The translations under genes and the position numbers were made by a program. Under the pieces are notes generated by a model, which saw only the letters and a program-made list of their open reading frames with translations, did not search any database and was not told the origin of the DNA. A DNA stretch of 64,000 nucleotides from Candidatus Palauibacter poriticola (lineage in GTDB: Bacteria; Gemmatimonadota; Gemmatimonadetes; Palauibacterales; Palauibacteraceae). The DNA is taken from positions 157,494 through 221,493 of the forward strand of contig JAAXHJ010000066.1 in NCBI GenBank assembly GCA_012270965.1. Reading direction: 5' to 3'. This document shows, one piece after another, positions 42,297 to 51,883 of this stretch. Position 1 is the first letter of the stretch. Each line of letters starts with the position of its first letter.

Positions 42297-43415
42297 GTGC
42301 ACGACTTCGCCGTCATCGGGCTGGGAGCCATCGGAAGCGCAACGGCGGCCGAGCTCGTCCAGCGAGGACATTCGGTGGTGGGATTCGACCGCTACACGCC
42401 CCCGCACACGATGGGATCGGCGCATAGCGACACGCGCATGATCCGCGAAGCATGGTACCGGGGCTCTCCGTACGTGCCGCTCGTCCGCGAAGCCTACCGG
42501 CACTGGGCGAGTCTCGAGCGCAGCTCCGGAAGGACGCTGCTGCGGACAGCGGGCGCCCTCACGATGGGACCGGAAGACGGCCGCGCCTTCGCGGGGAACC
42601 CGCTGCGCAGCGTCATCGGCGGCGACGCGGAATACCTTCTTCTCTCCGCCGAGGAGGTCGTCGAGCGCTTCCCGTGGCTCCGGCCGGACCCCGGGACCGT
42701 CGCGATCTACGAGCCGGGTGCCGCGATCCTCTCGCTCGAGGCCTGCCTGGAAGCAACGCTGGAGGCGGCGGAGGGCGCGGAGCTGCGCTTCGACGAACCC
42801 GCGCTCGAGTGGTCCGCCTCGGCCTCGGGCATCCGGGTCCGGACCGAACGGGGAGAGTACCGGGCGCGGCGCCTCGCGATCGCCGCGGGAGCCTGGACTC
42901 CGCAACTCCTTCCCGGGCTTCCCCTCCCGCTCGAGGTGGAGCGCACGGTGCAGTACTGGTTCGAACCCGCCGGGGCGCATGCGGACGCCCTCGCGGAGGG
43001 TCCCGCCTGGGTGTGGGAACTCGAACGGGAGGGGACGTGGTACGGCTTCCCCCCGACGGCGCGAGGCCTCAAGGCGGGCATGCACTTCCAAGCCGGACGC
43101 CGAACCGATGTGGAACGGGTCGACCGCGAGGTCGGCACCTCCGAGACGGGCGAGCTGCGAAGGCTGTTCGGACGGTACGCGCCGGGCGTGGCGGGCGCGC
43201 TGACGCACGCGTCCGTCTGTCTCTACACAAACACGCCCGATGAGGACTTCATCCTGGACCGCCACCCCGGGGACCGCCGCATCGCCATCTTCGCCGGGGG
43301 CTCAGGCCACGCGTTCAAGTTCCTCCCGGTCCTCGGAGCGCTCATGGCGGACCTCCTCACCGACGAGCCCCCCCGTCACGCACTGCAGACCTTCTCGATC
43401 GGGCGCTACGGGTGA
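42297..43415 (+). CDS. Sarcosine / N-methyl amino acid oxidase-like flavoenzyme
   Basis: 372 residues of the monomeric sarcosine oxidase (MSOX/SolA) family. The FAD-binding fingerprint VIGLGAIGSATAAEL is at the N-terminus. ASVCLYTNTPDEDF carries the Cys that binds flavin covalently in this family, and FAGGSGHAFKF is near the end. It should oxidise N-methyl or cyclic imino acids, yielding H2O2. The GTG start is 18 nt after the serine hydrolase stop. Its 3' end overlaps the convergent RND pump gene by 59 bp. Confidence 0.9.
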   Translation: MHDFAVIGLGAIGSATAAELVQRGHSVVGFDRYTPPHTMGSAHSDTRMIREAWYRGSPYVPLVREAYRHWASLERSSGRTLLRTAGALTMGPEDGRAFAGNPLRSVIGGDAEYLLLSAEEVVERFPWLRPDPGTVAIYEPGAAILSLEACLEATLEAAEGAELRFDEPALEWSASASGIRVRTERGEYRARRLAIAAGAWTPQLLPGLPLPLEVERTVQYWFEPAGAHADALAEGPAWVWELEREGTWYGFPPTARGLKAGMHFQAGRRTDVERVDREVGTSETGELRRLFGRYAPGVAGALTHASVCLYTNTPDEDFILDRHPGDRRIAIFAGGSGHAFKFLPVLGALMADLLTDEPPRHALQTFSIGRYG

Positions 43416-46400
43416 GCGGGCCGCTAGCGCACCGTCGCCGGGGTCCGGCGAAGCGCAGGAAGAGGGCCGGGACGACGACCATGTTGAGCGCGGTGGAGGT
43501 CAACAGGCCCCCGAGTACGACGACGGCGAGCGGGGCTTGGATCTCCTTGCCGGGTTCGCCGATGCCCAGCGCGAGCGGAACGAGCGCGAGGCCCGCCGTG
43601 AGCGCCGTCATGAGGATGGGGCTGAGACGTTCCATGGAGCCACGCCGGATGCTGGGGCCGAGCCCGGCGCCCGCCGCGCGAAGATCCTGGTAGCGGCTCA
43701 CGAGAAGGATCCCGTTTCGCACCGCGATGCCGAACAAGGTGATGAACCCGACCAGCGTCGCAACGTTCACCGCGCCGCCGATGAGCAGGACCGCGAGCAC
43801 GCCTCCCGCCAGCGCCAGAGGCAGATTCACCAGGAGCAGGGCCGCGATGCGGACGCTCCCGAAGGCGCGGAACATGATGAGGAAGATGGCGGCGATCGAG
43901 AACAGCGAGAGCAGCGTGATCCGCCGCGTCGCCTCCCGCCCGCTCTCGAACTGGCCCCCGTACTGGACGTAGTAGCCCGGCGGCAGTTCGACGTCCGCCG
44001 CCACCCGCGCCTGAAACTCCTCGGCGGCTCCGCCCACGTCGCGCCCCGCGACGTTCGCGCTCACGACGATCTTGCGCTGCACGTTCTCCCGGCTGATCGC
44101 GTTCGGCCCCAGCGACGGCACGATCGATGCGAGTTGCGAAAGCGGCACGGTGGCTCCGCCCGGGGTCGTCATCAGCGTCCCACCGATCGCCTCGGGGTCC
44201 GCGCGGTGTTCATCCGCGTAGCGAACCACCAGATCGAAGGCGCGGTCGCCTTCCCGGATGAGCGACACCTCCTCCCCCTGAAATGCGACATCGACGGCCG
44301 CGGCCATCTCGGCCGGAGTGACGCCGTGACGGGCCATGGCGCGGCGGTCGGCGCGAACCTGGAGCTGGGGAATGTCCGCCTGTCGCTCGACGGAGATGTC
44401 TACGAGGCCCTCCACCGTCCCCGCGACGGTCTCGATCTCGCCGGCGATGTCGCGCAGTTGCCGGAGGTCGGGCCCGAACAGGTTCGCCGCGATGGCCGCC
44501 CGCGTGCCGGAAAGCATGTGGTCGATCCGGTGTCCGATCGGCTGTCCGATCGTGACGCTGGTCCCCGGGAGTCCCGCCAAGTCGTCCCGGAGCGAGGCCA
44601 TGACCTCCTCCAAGTCGTGCTCCGAGAGGTCCAGCCGCGCGTCGACCTCGGAGGCGTTCGCCCCCTGCGCGTGCTCGTCGAGTTCGGCCCGGCCGGTCCG
44701 CCGCGAGGTGGAGACGACGGCCGGGTGGGCCAGGAGCTGCCGCTCCGCGCGGGCCCCGATCGCGTCGGACTCCACCAACGACGTCCCAGGCAGGCTCACG
44801 ACGGAGATGGTCAGCGTTCCCTCTTGGAACTCGGGCAGGAAGCCGCGTCCCAGCGAAGGCACGAGAGCCAGAGTGCCGACCAGCAGGAGCGCCGCCCCGC
44901 CAAGCACGGCCCCGGGACGGCGAAGCGCCCCGTCGAGGATCCGACCGTACACCCGTTCGAGCCGGCGCATCAGCCACGGCTCGTGCGGACGGCCGATCGC
45001 CCGATCCCCCGGCAGGAGCATGTGGCAGAGAGCCGGCGTCACCGTCACCGCGACGAGCAGCGACGAAAGAATGCTCACGATGTACGCCAGCCCCAGCGGC
45101 CGGAGCATGCGCCCTTCCACGCCGGAGAGGAAGAAGAGCGGGACGAAGACGATGGAGATGATGAGCGTGGCGCTCAGGATCGGATTGCGGATCTCCCGCG
45201 CCGCGTCCCGGACGAGGGCCATCGGCCGACGCCGGCGCTCCGGCGGGCGGCGGCGGTCTTCGCGCAGGCGGCGGTACACGTTCTCGACCACGATGATCGC
45301 GTCGTCGACCAGCGCGCCGATGGCGATGGCCATGCCGCCCAGCGTCATCGTGTTGATCGTACCCCCGAGGAGGCGCAGCACGATGACGGCCAAGGCCAGC
45401 GAGAGCGGGATCGCGAGCACGGAGATCGCCGTCGTCCTCAGGTTCCACAGGAAGAGGAGGAGCACCGCGACGACGAGCAACGCACCGTCGCGCAGCGCTT
45501 CGACCACGTTCTCCACGGCGAGCGATATGAAGTCGGCCTGCCGGAACACGGACCTCTCGAAGGCCACGCCCGCCGGGAGTTCCGCTTCGATCTCGTTCAG
45601 TTCGGCGTCGATGCGCTCCGTCAGCGCCAGCGTGTTGGCGCCGGGCTGCTTCTGGATCGAGAGCACGACGGCGGGTTCCGCGTTCACGGAAGCGGTGCCG
45701 AGCCGGACGCGCGGACCGATCCGCACCTCCGCCAGGTCCTCGATGAGGACGGGTACCCCCTCCCGCACGGCGACGACGGTGAGGCCGATCTCCCTCAGAT
45801 CCCGCGCGCGACCGATGCCGCGGATCAGAATCTCGCGCCCGCCCGAGCGATAGACGCCGCCGGACGCGTTCCGGTTCGATCCCGCCGCCGCTTCGAGTAC
45901 CTGGGCGAGCCCCACGCCGTATGCGAGCAGGCGCTCCGGATGGATCAGGATATGGTACTGGCGAACCCGTCCGCCGATCGACACGACCTGCGATACTCCG
46001 GGCACGGCGAGCAGCCGGCGGCGCACGGTCCAGTCGGCGACAGTCCGTGCCTCCATGAGCTGGGGGGCGGACGCGCTCATGCCGACGAGCAGGATCTCGC
46101 CCATGATCGAACTCACGGGCGCGAGGACGGGCGCGCTCACGTCCTCGGGCAGTTGGGCCGTGGCGAGCTGGAGCCGCTCGTTCACGATCTGCCGGGCGCG
46201 GAGGATGTCCATCCCCCAGTCGAAGTCCACCCACACGATGCTGATCCCCTGCGCCGAACTCGACCGGACGCGGCGCACCCCGGCCGCCCCGTTCACCGCC
46301 GTTTCGATCGGGAAGGTGACGAGACTCTCGACCTCTTCCGGGGCGAGTCCGTGGGCGTCGCTGAGCACCGTCACCGTAGGGGCGGTGAGGTCGGGAAAGA

Positions 46401-46560
46401 CGTCGACGGGCAGCGTGGCCGCCACCCATCCCCCGCCCGCTAGGAGGAGGACCCCGGCGGCCACGGCGAGGAAGCGGTTCTTCAAGGAGGCGTGGACGAG
46501 CCGGTCCAGCAGTCCATGCAGGAGGCCCGGCCGATCTCCCGCCGGTCCGGGAGCGCTCAT
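43357..46560 (-). CDS. HME-RND metal efflux pump, inner-membrane subunit
   Basis: 1067 residues, the full length for a CusA/CzcA-type proton-driven exporter with 12 membrane helices and two periplasmic loops. Signatures include LPVDVFPDLTAPTVTVLS, VRRVRSSSAQGISIVWVDF and IAIGALVDDAIIVVENV (TM4 with paired Asp, proton relay). The metal is probably Cu/Ag or Zn/Co/Cd and cannot be fixed by eye. It lies 10 nt after its adaptor gene. No outer-membrane channel gene is present. The stop lies inside the convergent oxidase gene. Confidence 0.93.
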   Translation of the reverse strand: MSAPGPAGDRPGLLHGLLDRLVHASLKNRFLAVAAGVLLLAGGGWVAATLPVDVFPDLTAPTVTVLSDAHGLAPEEVESLVTFPIETAVNGAAGVRRVRSSSAQGISIVWVDFDWGMDILRARQIVNERLQLATAQLPEDVSAPVLAPVSSIMGEILLVGMSASAPQLMEARTVADWTVRRRLLAVPGVSQVVSIGGRVRQYHILIHPERLLAYGVGLAQVLEAAAGSNRNASGGVYRSGGREILIRGIGRARDLREIGLTVVAVREGVPVLIEDLAEVRIGPRVRLGTASVNAEPAVVLSIQKQPGANTLALTERIDAELNEIEAELPAGVAFERSVFRQADFISLAVENVVEALRDGALLVVAVLLLFLWNLRTTAISVLAIPLSLALAVIVLRLLGGTINTMTLGGMAIAIGALVDDAIIVVENVYRRLREDRRRPPERRRRPMALVRDAAREIRNPILSATLIISIVFVPLFFLSGVEGRMLRPLGLAYIVSILSSLLVAVTVTPALCHMLLPGDRAIGRPHEPWLMRRLERVYGRILDGALRRPGAVLGGAALLLVGTLALVPSLGRGFLPEFQEGTLTISVVSLPGTSLVESDAIGARAERQLLAHPAVVSTSRRTGRAELDEHAQGANASEVDARLDLSEHDLEEVMASLRDDLAGLPGTSVTIGQPIGHRIDHMLSGTRAAIAANLFGPDLRQLRDIAGEIETVAGTVEGLVDISVERQADIPQLQVRADRRAMARHGVTPAEMAAAVDVAFQGEEVSLIREGDRAFDLVVRYADEHRADPEAIGGTLMTTPGGATVPLSQLASIVPSLGPNAISRENVQRKIVVSANVAGRDVGGAAEEFQARVAADVELPPGYYVQYGGQFESGREATRRITLLSLFSIAAIFLIMFRAFGSVRIAALLLVNLPLALAGGVLAVLLIGGAVNVATLVGFITLFGIAVRNGILLVSRYQDLRAAGAGLGPSIRRGSMERLSPILMTALTAGLALVPLALGIGEPGKEIQAPLAVVVLGGLLTSTALNMVVVPALFLRFAGPRRRCASGPLTRSARSRRSAVRDGGARR

Positions 46561-46570
46561 CCCGGCGTCC

Positions 46571-48076
46571 TCAGTGTGGATGTCCGTGGTCCGAGACCTC
46601 CACGGCGCCGAGCGAGGCCAGTCTCACCTGGTAGGCGCCGACGGCGACCACCTGTTCCCCGCTCGCAACCCCGGAGTGAACGATGGTCCACGACCCGTCC
46701 GAGGGGCCGGTCTCCACCACCCGCCGTTGAAACGCCTCGCCGCCGAGCTTGACGTAGACGACGGCGAGGCCGTCCTCGTCCAAGATCGCCGGCGTCGGGA
46801 CGGCCACTCCCTCCACGGGCTCGCCGAGGAGCAGATGTCCCGCGGCCAGCATGCCCACCTTGAGCGCCCCGTCCGGGTTCGCGACCGCGAACCGGACCGG
46901 CAACGTCCGGCTTCCGGCTTCGATGATGGTGCCCACCGACACCACGCGGTCGGCCGCGTGCGCCTGGGTCGTGCCTTCGACGGTGAACCACGCGCCGCGG
47001 ACCTCGCCGGCCGCTTCGGCGTGGCGGGCCGGAACCCGCGCGACGAACCACAGCGTGTCGGGGCGCACCACCGTGAACGCGTGCGTCCCGACCGCGACGT
47101 GCTCGCCGGGGGCCACGTGGCGGTCGGCGATCACTCCCCCGATCGGACTCCGCAGCGGGTAGACGTGCGGGTCGGAACCGCCGTCGCCTTCGGCGGAGCT
47201 AAGACCTCCCACGGCCTCGAACGCCGCCCGGGCCACTTCGAGGTTGTGGCGCGCCTCCTCCAAGCGGCGCTCGGAAATGGCTCCGGCGGCCAAGAGGCGC
47301 TCCGTCCGGTCCGCCTCGCGCTCGGCCTCCACGACGTCCGCGCGCATGCGGGCGTACGAGTCGTCGAGGCTCGTGGGGGCGATGAGCGCCAGCGTCTCTC
47401 CCTCCCGCACCACCTCTCCGGGCGCGGGCGATGGTCCTTGTAAGAGCAGGAGACCCTCCACCGGCGTCGAGACGTGCGCGAGACCGCGCACGGGGGCCGT
47501 GACCTCCCCCGTCACGGGGATCGAACTCGGAATCCCGCGCGTCTCCGCCACCTCGACTTGGAACGGCATCGCCCACTGTTCTTCCTTCGGGAGCGCAATG
47601 AGTCCCGGGGGCGGCTGCTCCACCTCGTGCGGCAGCGCCTCTTCGCTCGCGAACACCCGCAGCTGTCCCACCGGGATCGCGTGCTCCGCGCCGCGGGCCG
47701 TGAGGGTCAGGTCCGCCCGCCATGTCCCGGTCTCCGTGAGGGTCGGGCTCGCAGCGTAGACTCCCGGGCTCGCCGGGGCCGCGAGCACGATCTCCTCGCG
47801 GGCACCCCCCGGTCCCCGGAGCAGGAGCACGAGGCGCCCCTCCCGCACCGGCTTCCAGTCCGCCAGCCACGTGAGGTGGATGGCCCACGGATCGCTCGCG
47901 ATGCCCCGGACGTGCGGCGGGTACTCGACGAAGAGTTCGAGCGACTCGGTCCAGTGCGTCACGACGCCGCCGCCGGCATGGGAATGATCGGCGGGCGCCG
48001 CCTCGCCGGTGGACGGCGAATCACACCCCGCACAGGGGAGCGCCGCCGCAAGGGCGACCGCCCGGGTCACGCGCAT
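46571..48076 (-). CDS. HlyD/CusB-type adaptor lipoprotein of the RND pump
   Basis: 501 residues from the ATG at 48076 (GGAGGTGTC upstream). A lipoprotein signal ends LPCAGC, followed by a His-rich segment (DHSHAGGG). The N-terminal half has an extra beta domain. The membrane-fusion core then shows biotinyl-like halves (VSTPVEGLLLLQGPSPAPGE and YPLRSPIGGVIADRHVAPGEHV) around a short helical hairpin. The C-terminus is SDHGHPH, a likely metal-binding tail. It forms the periplasmic adaptor for the pump gene 10 nt downstream. Confidence 0.9.
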   Translation of the reverse strand: MRVTRAVALAAALPCAGCDSPSTGEAAPADHSHAGGGVVTHWTESLELFVEYPPHVRGIASDPWAIHLTWLADWKPVREGRLVLLLRGPGGAREEIVLAAPASPGVYAASPTLTETGTWRADLTLTARGAEHAIPVGQLRVFASEEALPHEVEQPPPGLIALPKEEQWAMPFQVEVAETRGIPSSIPVTGEVTAPVRGLAHVSTPVEGLLLLQGPSPAPGEVVREGETLALIAPTSLDDSYARMRADVVEAEREADRTERLLAAGAISERRLEEARHNLEVARAAFEAVGGLSSAEGDGGSDPHVYPLRSPIGGVIADRHVAPGEHVAVGTHAFTVVRPDTLWFVARVPARHAEAAGEVRGAWFTVEGTTQAHAADRVVSVGTIIEAGSRTLPVRFAVANPDGALKVGMLAAGHLLLGEPVEGVAVPTPAILDEDGLAVVYVKLGGEAFQRRVVETGPSDGSWTIVHSGVASGEQVVAVGAYQVRLASLGAVEVSDHGHPH

Positions 48077-48192
48077 GACACCTCCTGGATCGCGAACCTG
48101 TTCCACCCGCTCAACGTTGCCCAACCCCCGGGCGGGGGCCAGAGCAGACGAAACCTCGACCCGGCAGCGTTCCGTACAGTGCGGCGGAGCTT

Positions 48193-48230
48193 GGCGGGCT
48201 GTGGCGGAATCCCGCTGCGTTCGAGCGGCG
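48193..48230. repeat. Partial dispersed repeat (copy F)
   Basis: GCTGTGGCGGAATCCCGCTG followed by CGTTCGAGCGGCG matches the interior of copy C at 9336. It lies in the 230-bp gap upstream of the adaptor gene, which otherwise holds nothing recognisable. Confidence 0.45.
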
Positions 48231-48306
48231 TTGACGCGGCGTTTTGTCACGGCCTCCCCGACGCACCACCTTGAAGCGGACGCCATCCGAGCAAGAGGAA
48301 GACCCG

Positions 48307-48369
48307 ATGAGAAAGATCGCCATCGCCGTCGCCGTGATCGTCATTCGGAAGCTGCTCAAGAAGCTCTGA
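48307..48369 (+). CDS. Candidate 20-residue cationic hydrophobic peptide
   Basis: The ATG at 48307 follows AGAGGAAG at a good distance and encodes MRKIAIAVAVIVIRKLLKKL then TGA. The peptide has a short hydrophobic run flanked by basic residues (7 Arg/Lys in 20), suited to membrane insertion, as in small toxic or regulatory peptides. It stands alone between the pump operon and signal peptidase genes. Without comparison it may be chance. Confidence 0.35.
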   Translation: MRKIAIAVAVIVIRKLLKKL

Positions 48370-48399
48370 CGGCGGAACGGCAACCGCCCGGTTTCCCGC

Positions 48400-48477
48400 C
48401 AGCAGCCCGTGGCGAAATCCCGCGTCAGCGCCGAGGGGGATGGGCGCTCGCCCGACAGCTCGCCCGACAAGCTGCTA
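48400..48477. repeat. Dispersed palindromic repeat (copy B)
   Basis: Starts CAGCAGCCCGTGGCGAAATC and ends AAGCTGCTA, giving inverted ends. The right end supplies the TAG stop codon of the signal peptidase gene on the minus strand. Confidence 0.75.
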
Positions 48478-49248
48478 GTCCGGGGAGGGTCCGATCCTTC
48501 CCGGCCTCATCGCCGTGAGAAACTTCACGGGCTTCAGCGCCTCACGGTCGTACGAGAAGTAGATGAAGAAGGGTCTGCCCCGCATCTTCCCGCGCTCGAC
48601 GAAGCCCCAGAACCGTGAGTCGTAGCTCTCGTCCCGGTTGTCCCCCAGCATGAAGTAGCGCTCCGGCGGCACCACGAGGGGACCCCAATTGTCCCGCGTG
48701 GGTTCGTACCCGCCGCCCTCGGGATCCGGAATGAGGTGCTCCAGTTGCCACCTCATTCGAGGATCCCCCTCATCCGGCTGTCGCGGATTCCGGCGGACGT
48801 AGGGTTCGTCGACGGCTACGCCGTTCCGGTAGAGAAGACCTTCCTCCATGCGGAGCGTGTCGCCGGGCACACCCACCGTACGCTTGACGATATCCAGCCC
48901 CGGAGAATGGTCCGCCCTGAACACGATGATGTCCCCGTACTCCGGCTCGGCGTATCCCGGCATGCGGGCGCTCGTAAACGGGATCGGCGCACCGAGCGAC
49001 GTCTTGTTCACGAGTAGAAAATCGCCGACCAGGAGCGTCCCCTCCATCGACCCCGACGTGATCACGAAGGTGGCCAGCAGGAACGTCCGGAAGAAGAGGA
49101 AGATGAGGAACGCGACGAACAGGGTGCGCGCCCAGTCGCGGGACCACTCGGCGCTGAACGCCGCCGGAGATGGGGGACGTTTCCGCTTCGCTCCCGCGGC
49201 CTCGTCCGCCGCTCCCGTACTGTCCTTCGCTCTGCGGCCTCGTGCCAT
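48475..49248 (-). CDS. lepB: Signal peptidase I
   Basis: 257 residues. One N-terminal membrane helix (about 41-62) is followed by the catalytic Ser67 in ITSGSMEGTLL and the Lys base (about 122) in DIVKRTVGVPGD. The conserved GDNRDESYDSR box lies near the end. It cleaves signal peptides of exported proteins at the outer face of the inner membrane. The ATG at 49248 gives a normal cytoplasmic tail; an ATG at 49302 is possible. The stop TAG lies in a copy of the dispersed repeat. Confidence 0.95.
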   Translation of the reverse strand: MARGRRAKDSTGAADEAAGAKRKRPPSPAAFSAEWSRDWARTLFVAFLIFLFFRTFLLATFVITSGSMEGTLLVGDFLLVNKTSLGAPIPFTSARMPGYAEPEYGDIIVFRADHSPGLDIVKRTVGVPGDTLRMEEGLLYRNGVAVDEPYVRRNPRQPDEGDPRMRWQLEHLIPDPEGGGYEPTRDNWGPLVVPPERYFMLGDNRDESYDSRFWGFVERGKMRGRPFFIYFSYDREALKPVKFLTAMRPGRIGPSPD

Positions 49249-49386
49249 GTTCGGGGACGCTCTCTTGCGGGGATCGCCGGCGCGCCACGCGCCGGACGTC
49301 ATCGTTGGTTGCGGCGGACGCTACTCTGCGGCCATGTCAGCCGCCACGCAAACCCCCAACCCCGCGGAAAGATCCAGTCGGCATCG

Positions 49387-51714
49387 TTACATGAGGCCGT
49401 CGGCGTATGCGTGGAACCGCCAGAGGCTGCCGCCGCGGACGGCGCGGGCGATGTCGATGCGAAACAGCCCGTCCATGAGCGACAGGCCGACCCCCACGCT
49501 CGACCGCCAGCCCTCCGTACCGAAGGCATCCACGGGCCCCGCCCAGCCCGCGTCCCAGAACGCCGTGACGCGGAAGGGGCTTCCTCCGACATCGTACGCC
49601 GGATCGCCGATCTGGAAACCGCGCCCCACTTCGAGGCGGCCGAACCAGAAACTATCGCCCCCGGTCGACACCGGATCGAACGCCCGCAACGTGTACGGTC
49701 CGCCGAGGTGGAAGCGACGCTGTGGAGGTGCCTCCCCGAACACTCTTCCGGCCCCGCCCTCCAGCGCCAGGGACCACCGGCTCAGGGGAAGTTGAAGCGC
49801 CGCGGAAACCGCGGCACGCCCGTAAAGATCGAAGTCGCCCGCTGCGGCCTCCCCCCACGCGGCGCCGCTGAGGATCGGCGTGCCCGGGTCCACCGATGAA
49901 AACGCCCGCAGGCGGCCCGAGACGCCCGCGATGTCGCCGCGCGCGGCCTCGATGTTGTCGCGAAAGACCGCATCGCCGAAGAGGTTCGGGAGCGAGGCAT
50001 CCGTCTGCTTCGGTGCGTTCTGGTGGCGCTCGGCGAAGAGCGCGCCTTCCACGCGGGTCCGCTTCCCCTGGCGGCTCGCCGAGACTTCGAGGCCCGTTTC
50101 CCGGAAGTAGAGCCCTTCGTCATACCCGGTGACCAGGCTCCTGACGGAGTTGCCGAAGGAGAGCGGACGGCCCCAATCGCCGAGGTCGGTGAGGCGCCGG
50201 TACGCCGTGATCCCGAAACCGCCCGTCGCCGTCTGGCGCCGCCACCCGACCTCCACGCCGGGCTCCCATTCCGGGATGCCGATTCGCGGCGTGACCGAGA
50301 ACTCCGACGCGACCCCCGTCGGTACCGCAAACCCGACGCTCAACGACAGCCCCTCGACCCGGTTGTAGCGCAGCCGGCGCAAACCCGGCCCGATGTCCAG
50401 GCGCGGACCCAAGCCCGCGGCGGCGGGGATGCTTAGCGAGGACAGCCGGTCCTTCAGGTCGTCGAGTTCTTCCGCCGCGAAGGCGTCGACGGTGGCGGAA
50501 AAGAGCGGTTCCGGCAGCTCGCGGGACAGGGGAAGCTCCGCGACGGGAGGGACGATGATCACGACCGGCCGCGTATCGTCGGGCAACGAGTCCGGTTCCG
50601 CGGTGAGGGGGTCGTCACGCGTCCGCCTGGCCTCACGCTCCGCCCGGCGCCGCGTTCGACCTTCGCTCACGGACACGTCGAGCGCCTCACCTTCGGGCGC
50701 GACGAACTCTTCGTCGTCATCGACCCAGCGCGTCCAACCCGCCGGCAGTTCCTCTCCCGGATCGAGCGCCGGCTCCCGGTCCACGGCATAGTCCTCGAAG
50801 GTCCACTCATAGCGCACCGGCATGCTCGCGAGATCCGCCATGGTGGCCACCGCGTCGAAGGCCATGCGATTCGGGAGCCACCAGCGCAGCTCCTGCAGTC
50901 CGTAATCGATCGTGATGAATTCGACCCTGGCGCGGATCGGCTTCACGAACCCCGGGACTTCGTCCGCATCCTCCGGTTCCTCCCGGTCGAAGTCGTATTC
51001 GATCGCGGGACGGTAGGCGGCGCGCGTGAGGACGCCGTCGTCGCCGTCGAACCAGAGCGAGCCCGCGATGCGGTCGAAGCGGGCCTCCCGCGGCTCGACG
51101 ATCGCCTCGATCAGCGTCACCTCCCGGTTGTCCCCCGGGAAGCGGATGCGCAGCGTGTCGCCGGAGCGGTAGCGGTAGTGATAGGCCGCGGTATCGGCCA
51201 GGGGATGGAGAGCCCAGTCCGAACCGACCGCCACGTGCTCGCTCGCCGGATCGATCATGTCGAAATCGAGTTCGAACGCATCGTCCTCGCGCGGATCTTC
51301 CTCGAACTCGATGCCCAGGCCGGCGATCGGCACCCCGCGCCGCACCCCCAGCCAGCGGACGATGTGTTCGCCCTCCGCCGCCCAGCGCAGGCGTGCGGCG
51401 CGCTCTTGATGAAACATCGCCCGCTCGCGGCGCAAAGCCGCGCCGCCCAGCCCGGCGTAGATGCGCTCGCGGAAGGTCGCCTCGAAGCTCGTCAGCCCCT
51501 CGGCGCGGGCCCGGCGCTGCGCCATGGCGCGCCCGATCAGGCCCGCGATCCCTTCATCGGCGTAGGCGTCCGATGGAATCTGCCGCGCTGCGGAAACGGG
51601 CGGCTCCTGGAGCGCCCGCGCGTCGAAGGCAACGCCCGCGGCGACCCCCATGTACGCCGCCAGCGCAAGGGCTCGCACCCCGAGGCAACACCCGCCAGCA
51701 GGTATTCGGTTCAA
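49387..51714 (-). CDS. Omp85/BamA-like outer-membrane barrel protein
   Basis: 775 residues from a TTG at 51714 (GGGAGAG six nt upstream), which gives a signal segment (ALALAAYMGVAAGVAFDARA). The N-terminal half (to about 420) is an unassigned soluble region without clear POTRA repeats. A disordered acidic/basic linker follows. The last 300 residues are a beta-barrel of the surface-antigen type, with GGPYTLRAFDP near residue 665 in place of the usual (V/L)RGY motif and a final strand SLWRFHAYADGLM. It may be an outer-membrane secretion or lipid-handling protein rather than BamA itself. Confidence 0.75.
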   Translation of the reverse strand: MNRIPAGGCCLGVRALALAAYMGVAAGVAFDARALQEPPVSAARQIPSDAYADEGIAGLIGRAMAQRRARAEGLTSFEATFRERIYAGLGGAALRRERAMFHQERAARLRWAAEGEHIVRWLGVRRGVPIAGLGIEFEEDPREDDAFELDFDMIDPASEHVAVGSDWALHPLADTAAYHYRYRSGDTLRIRFPGDNREVTLIEAIVEPREARFDRIAGSLWFDGDDGVLTRAAYRPAIEYDFDREEPEDADEVPGFVKPIRARVEFITIDYGLQELRWWLPNRMAFDAVATMADLASMPVRYEWTFEDYAVDREPALDPGEELPAGWTRWVDDDEEFVAPEGEALDVSVSEGRTRRRAEREARRTRDDPLTAEPDSLPDDTRPVVIIVPPVAELPLSRELPEPLFSATVDAFAAEELDDLKDRLSSLSIPAAAGLGPRLDIGPGLRRLRYNRVEGLSLSVGFAVPTGVASEFSVTPRIGIPEWEPGVEVGWRRQTATGGFGITAYRRLTDLGDWGRPLSFGNSVRSLVTGYDEGLYFRETGLEVSASRQGKRTRVEGALFAERHQNAPKQTDASLPNLFGDAVFRDNIEAARGDIAGVSGRLRAFSSVDPGTPILSGAAWGEAAAGDFDLYGRAAVSAALQLPLSRWSLALEGGAGRVFGEAPPQRRFHLGGPYTLRAFDPVSTGGDSFWFGRLEVGRGFQIGDPAYDVGGSPFRVTAFWDAGWAGPVDAFGTEGWRSSVGVGLSLMDGLFRIDIARAVRGGSLWRFHAYADGLM

Positions 51715-51883
51715 GCGTGCTCTCCCAGTCCAGAGCCTAATCTTGCAGCGTCGAAGTTGCGGGGCCCGCAACGGATGGCAAGACGCGACGGCCCGGGCCG
51801 GGGACACATCGCGACGGGGGCTGTTACGCCTATGTTTGGGTAGACGTTTCAACCTTCGCCAGCGTCACCGGGGAGGGAGGCGA

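Noticed and set aside
43240-46443. A 1067-codon plus-strand frame opposite the RND pump
   Set aside because: It is almost entirely charged Arg/Asp/His-rich sequence with no fold, antisense to a full-length pump.
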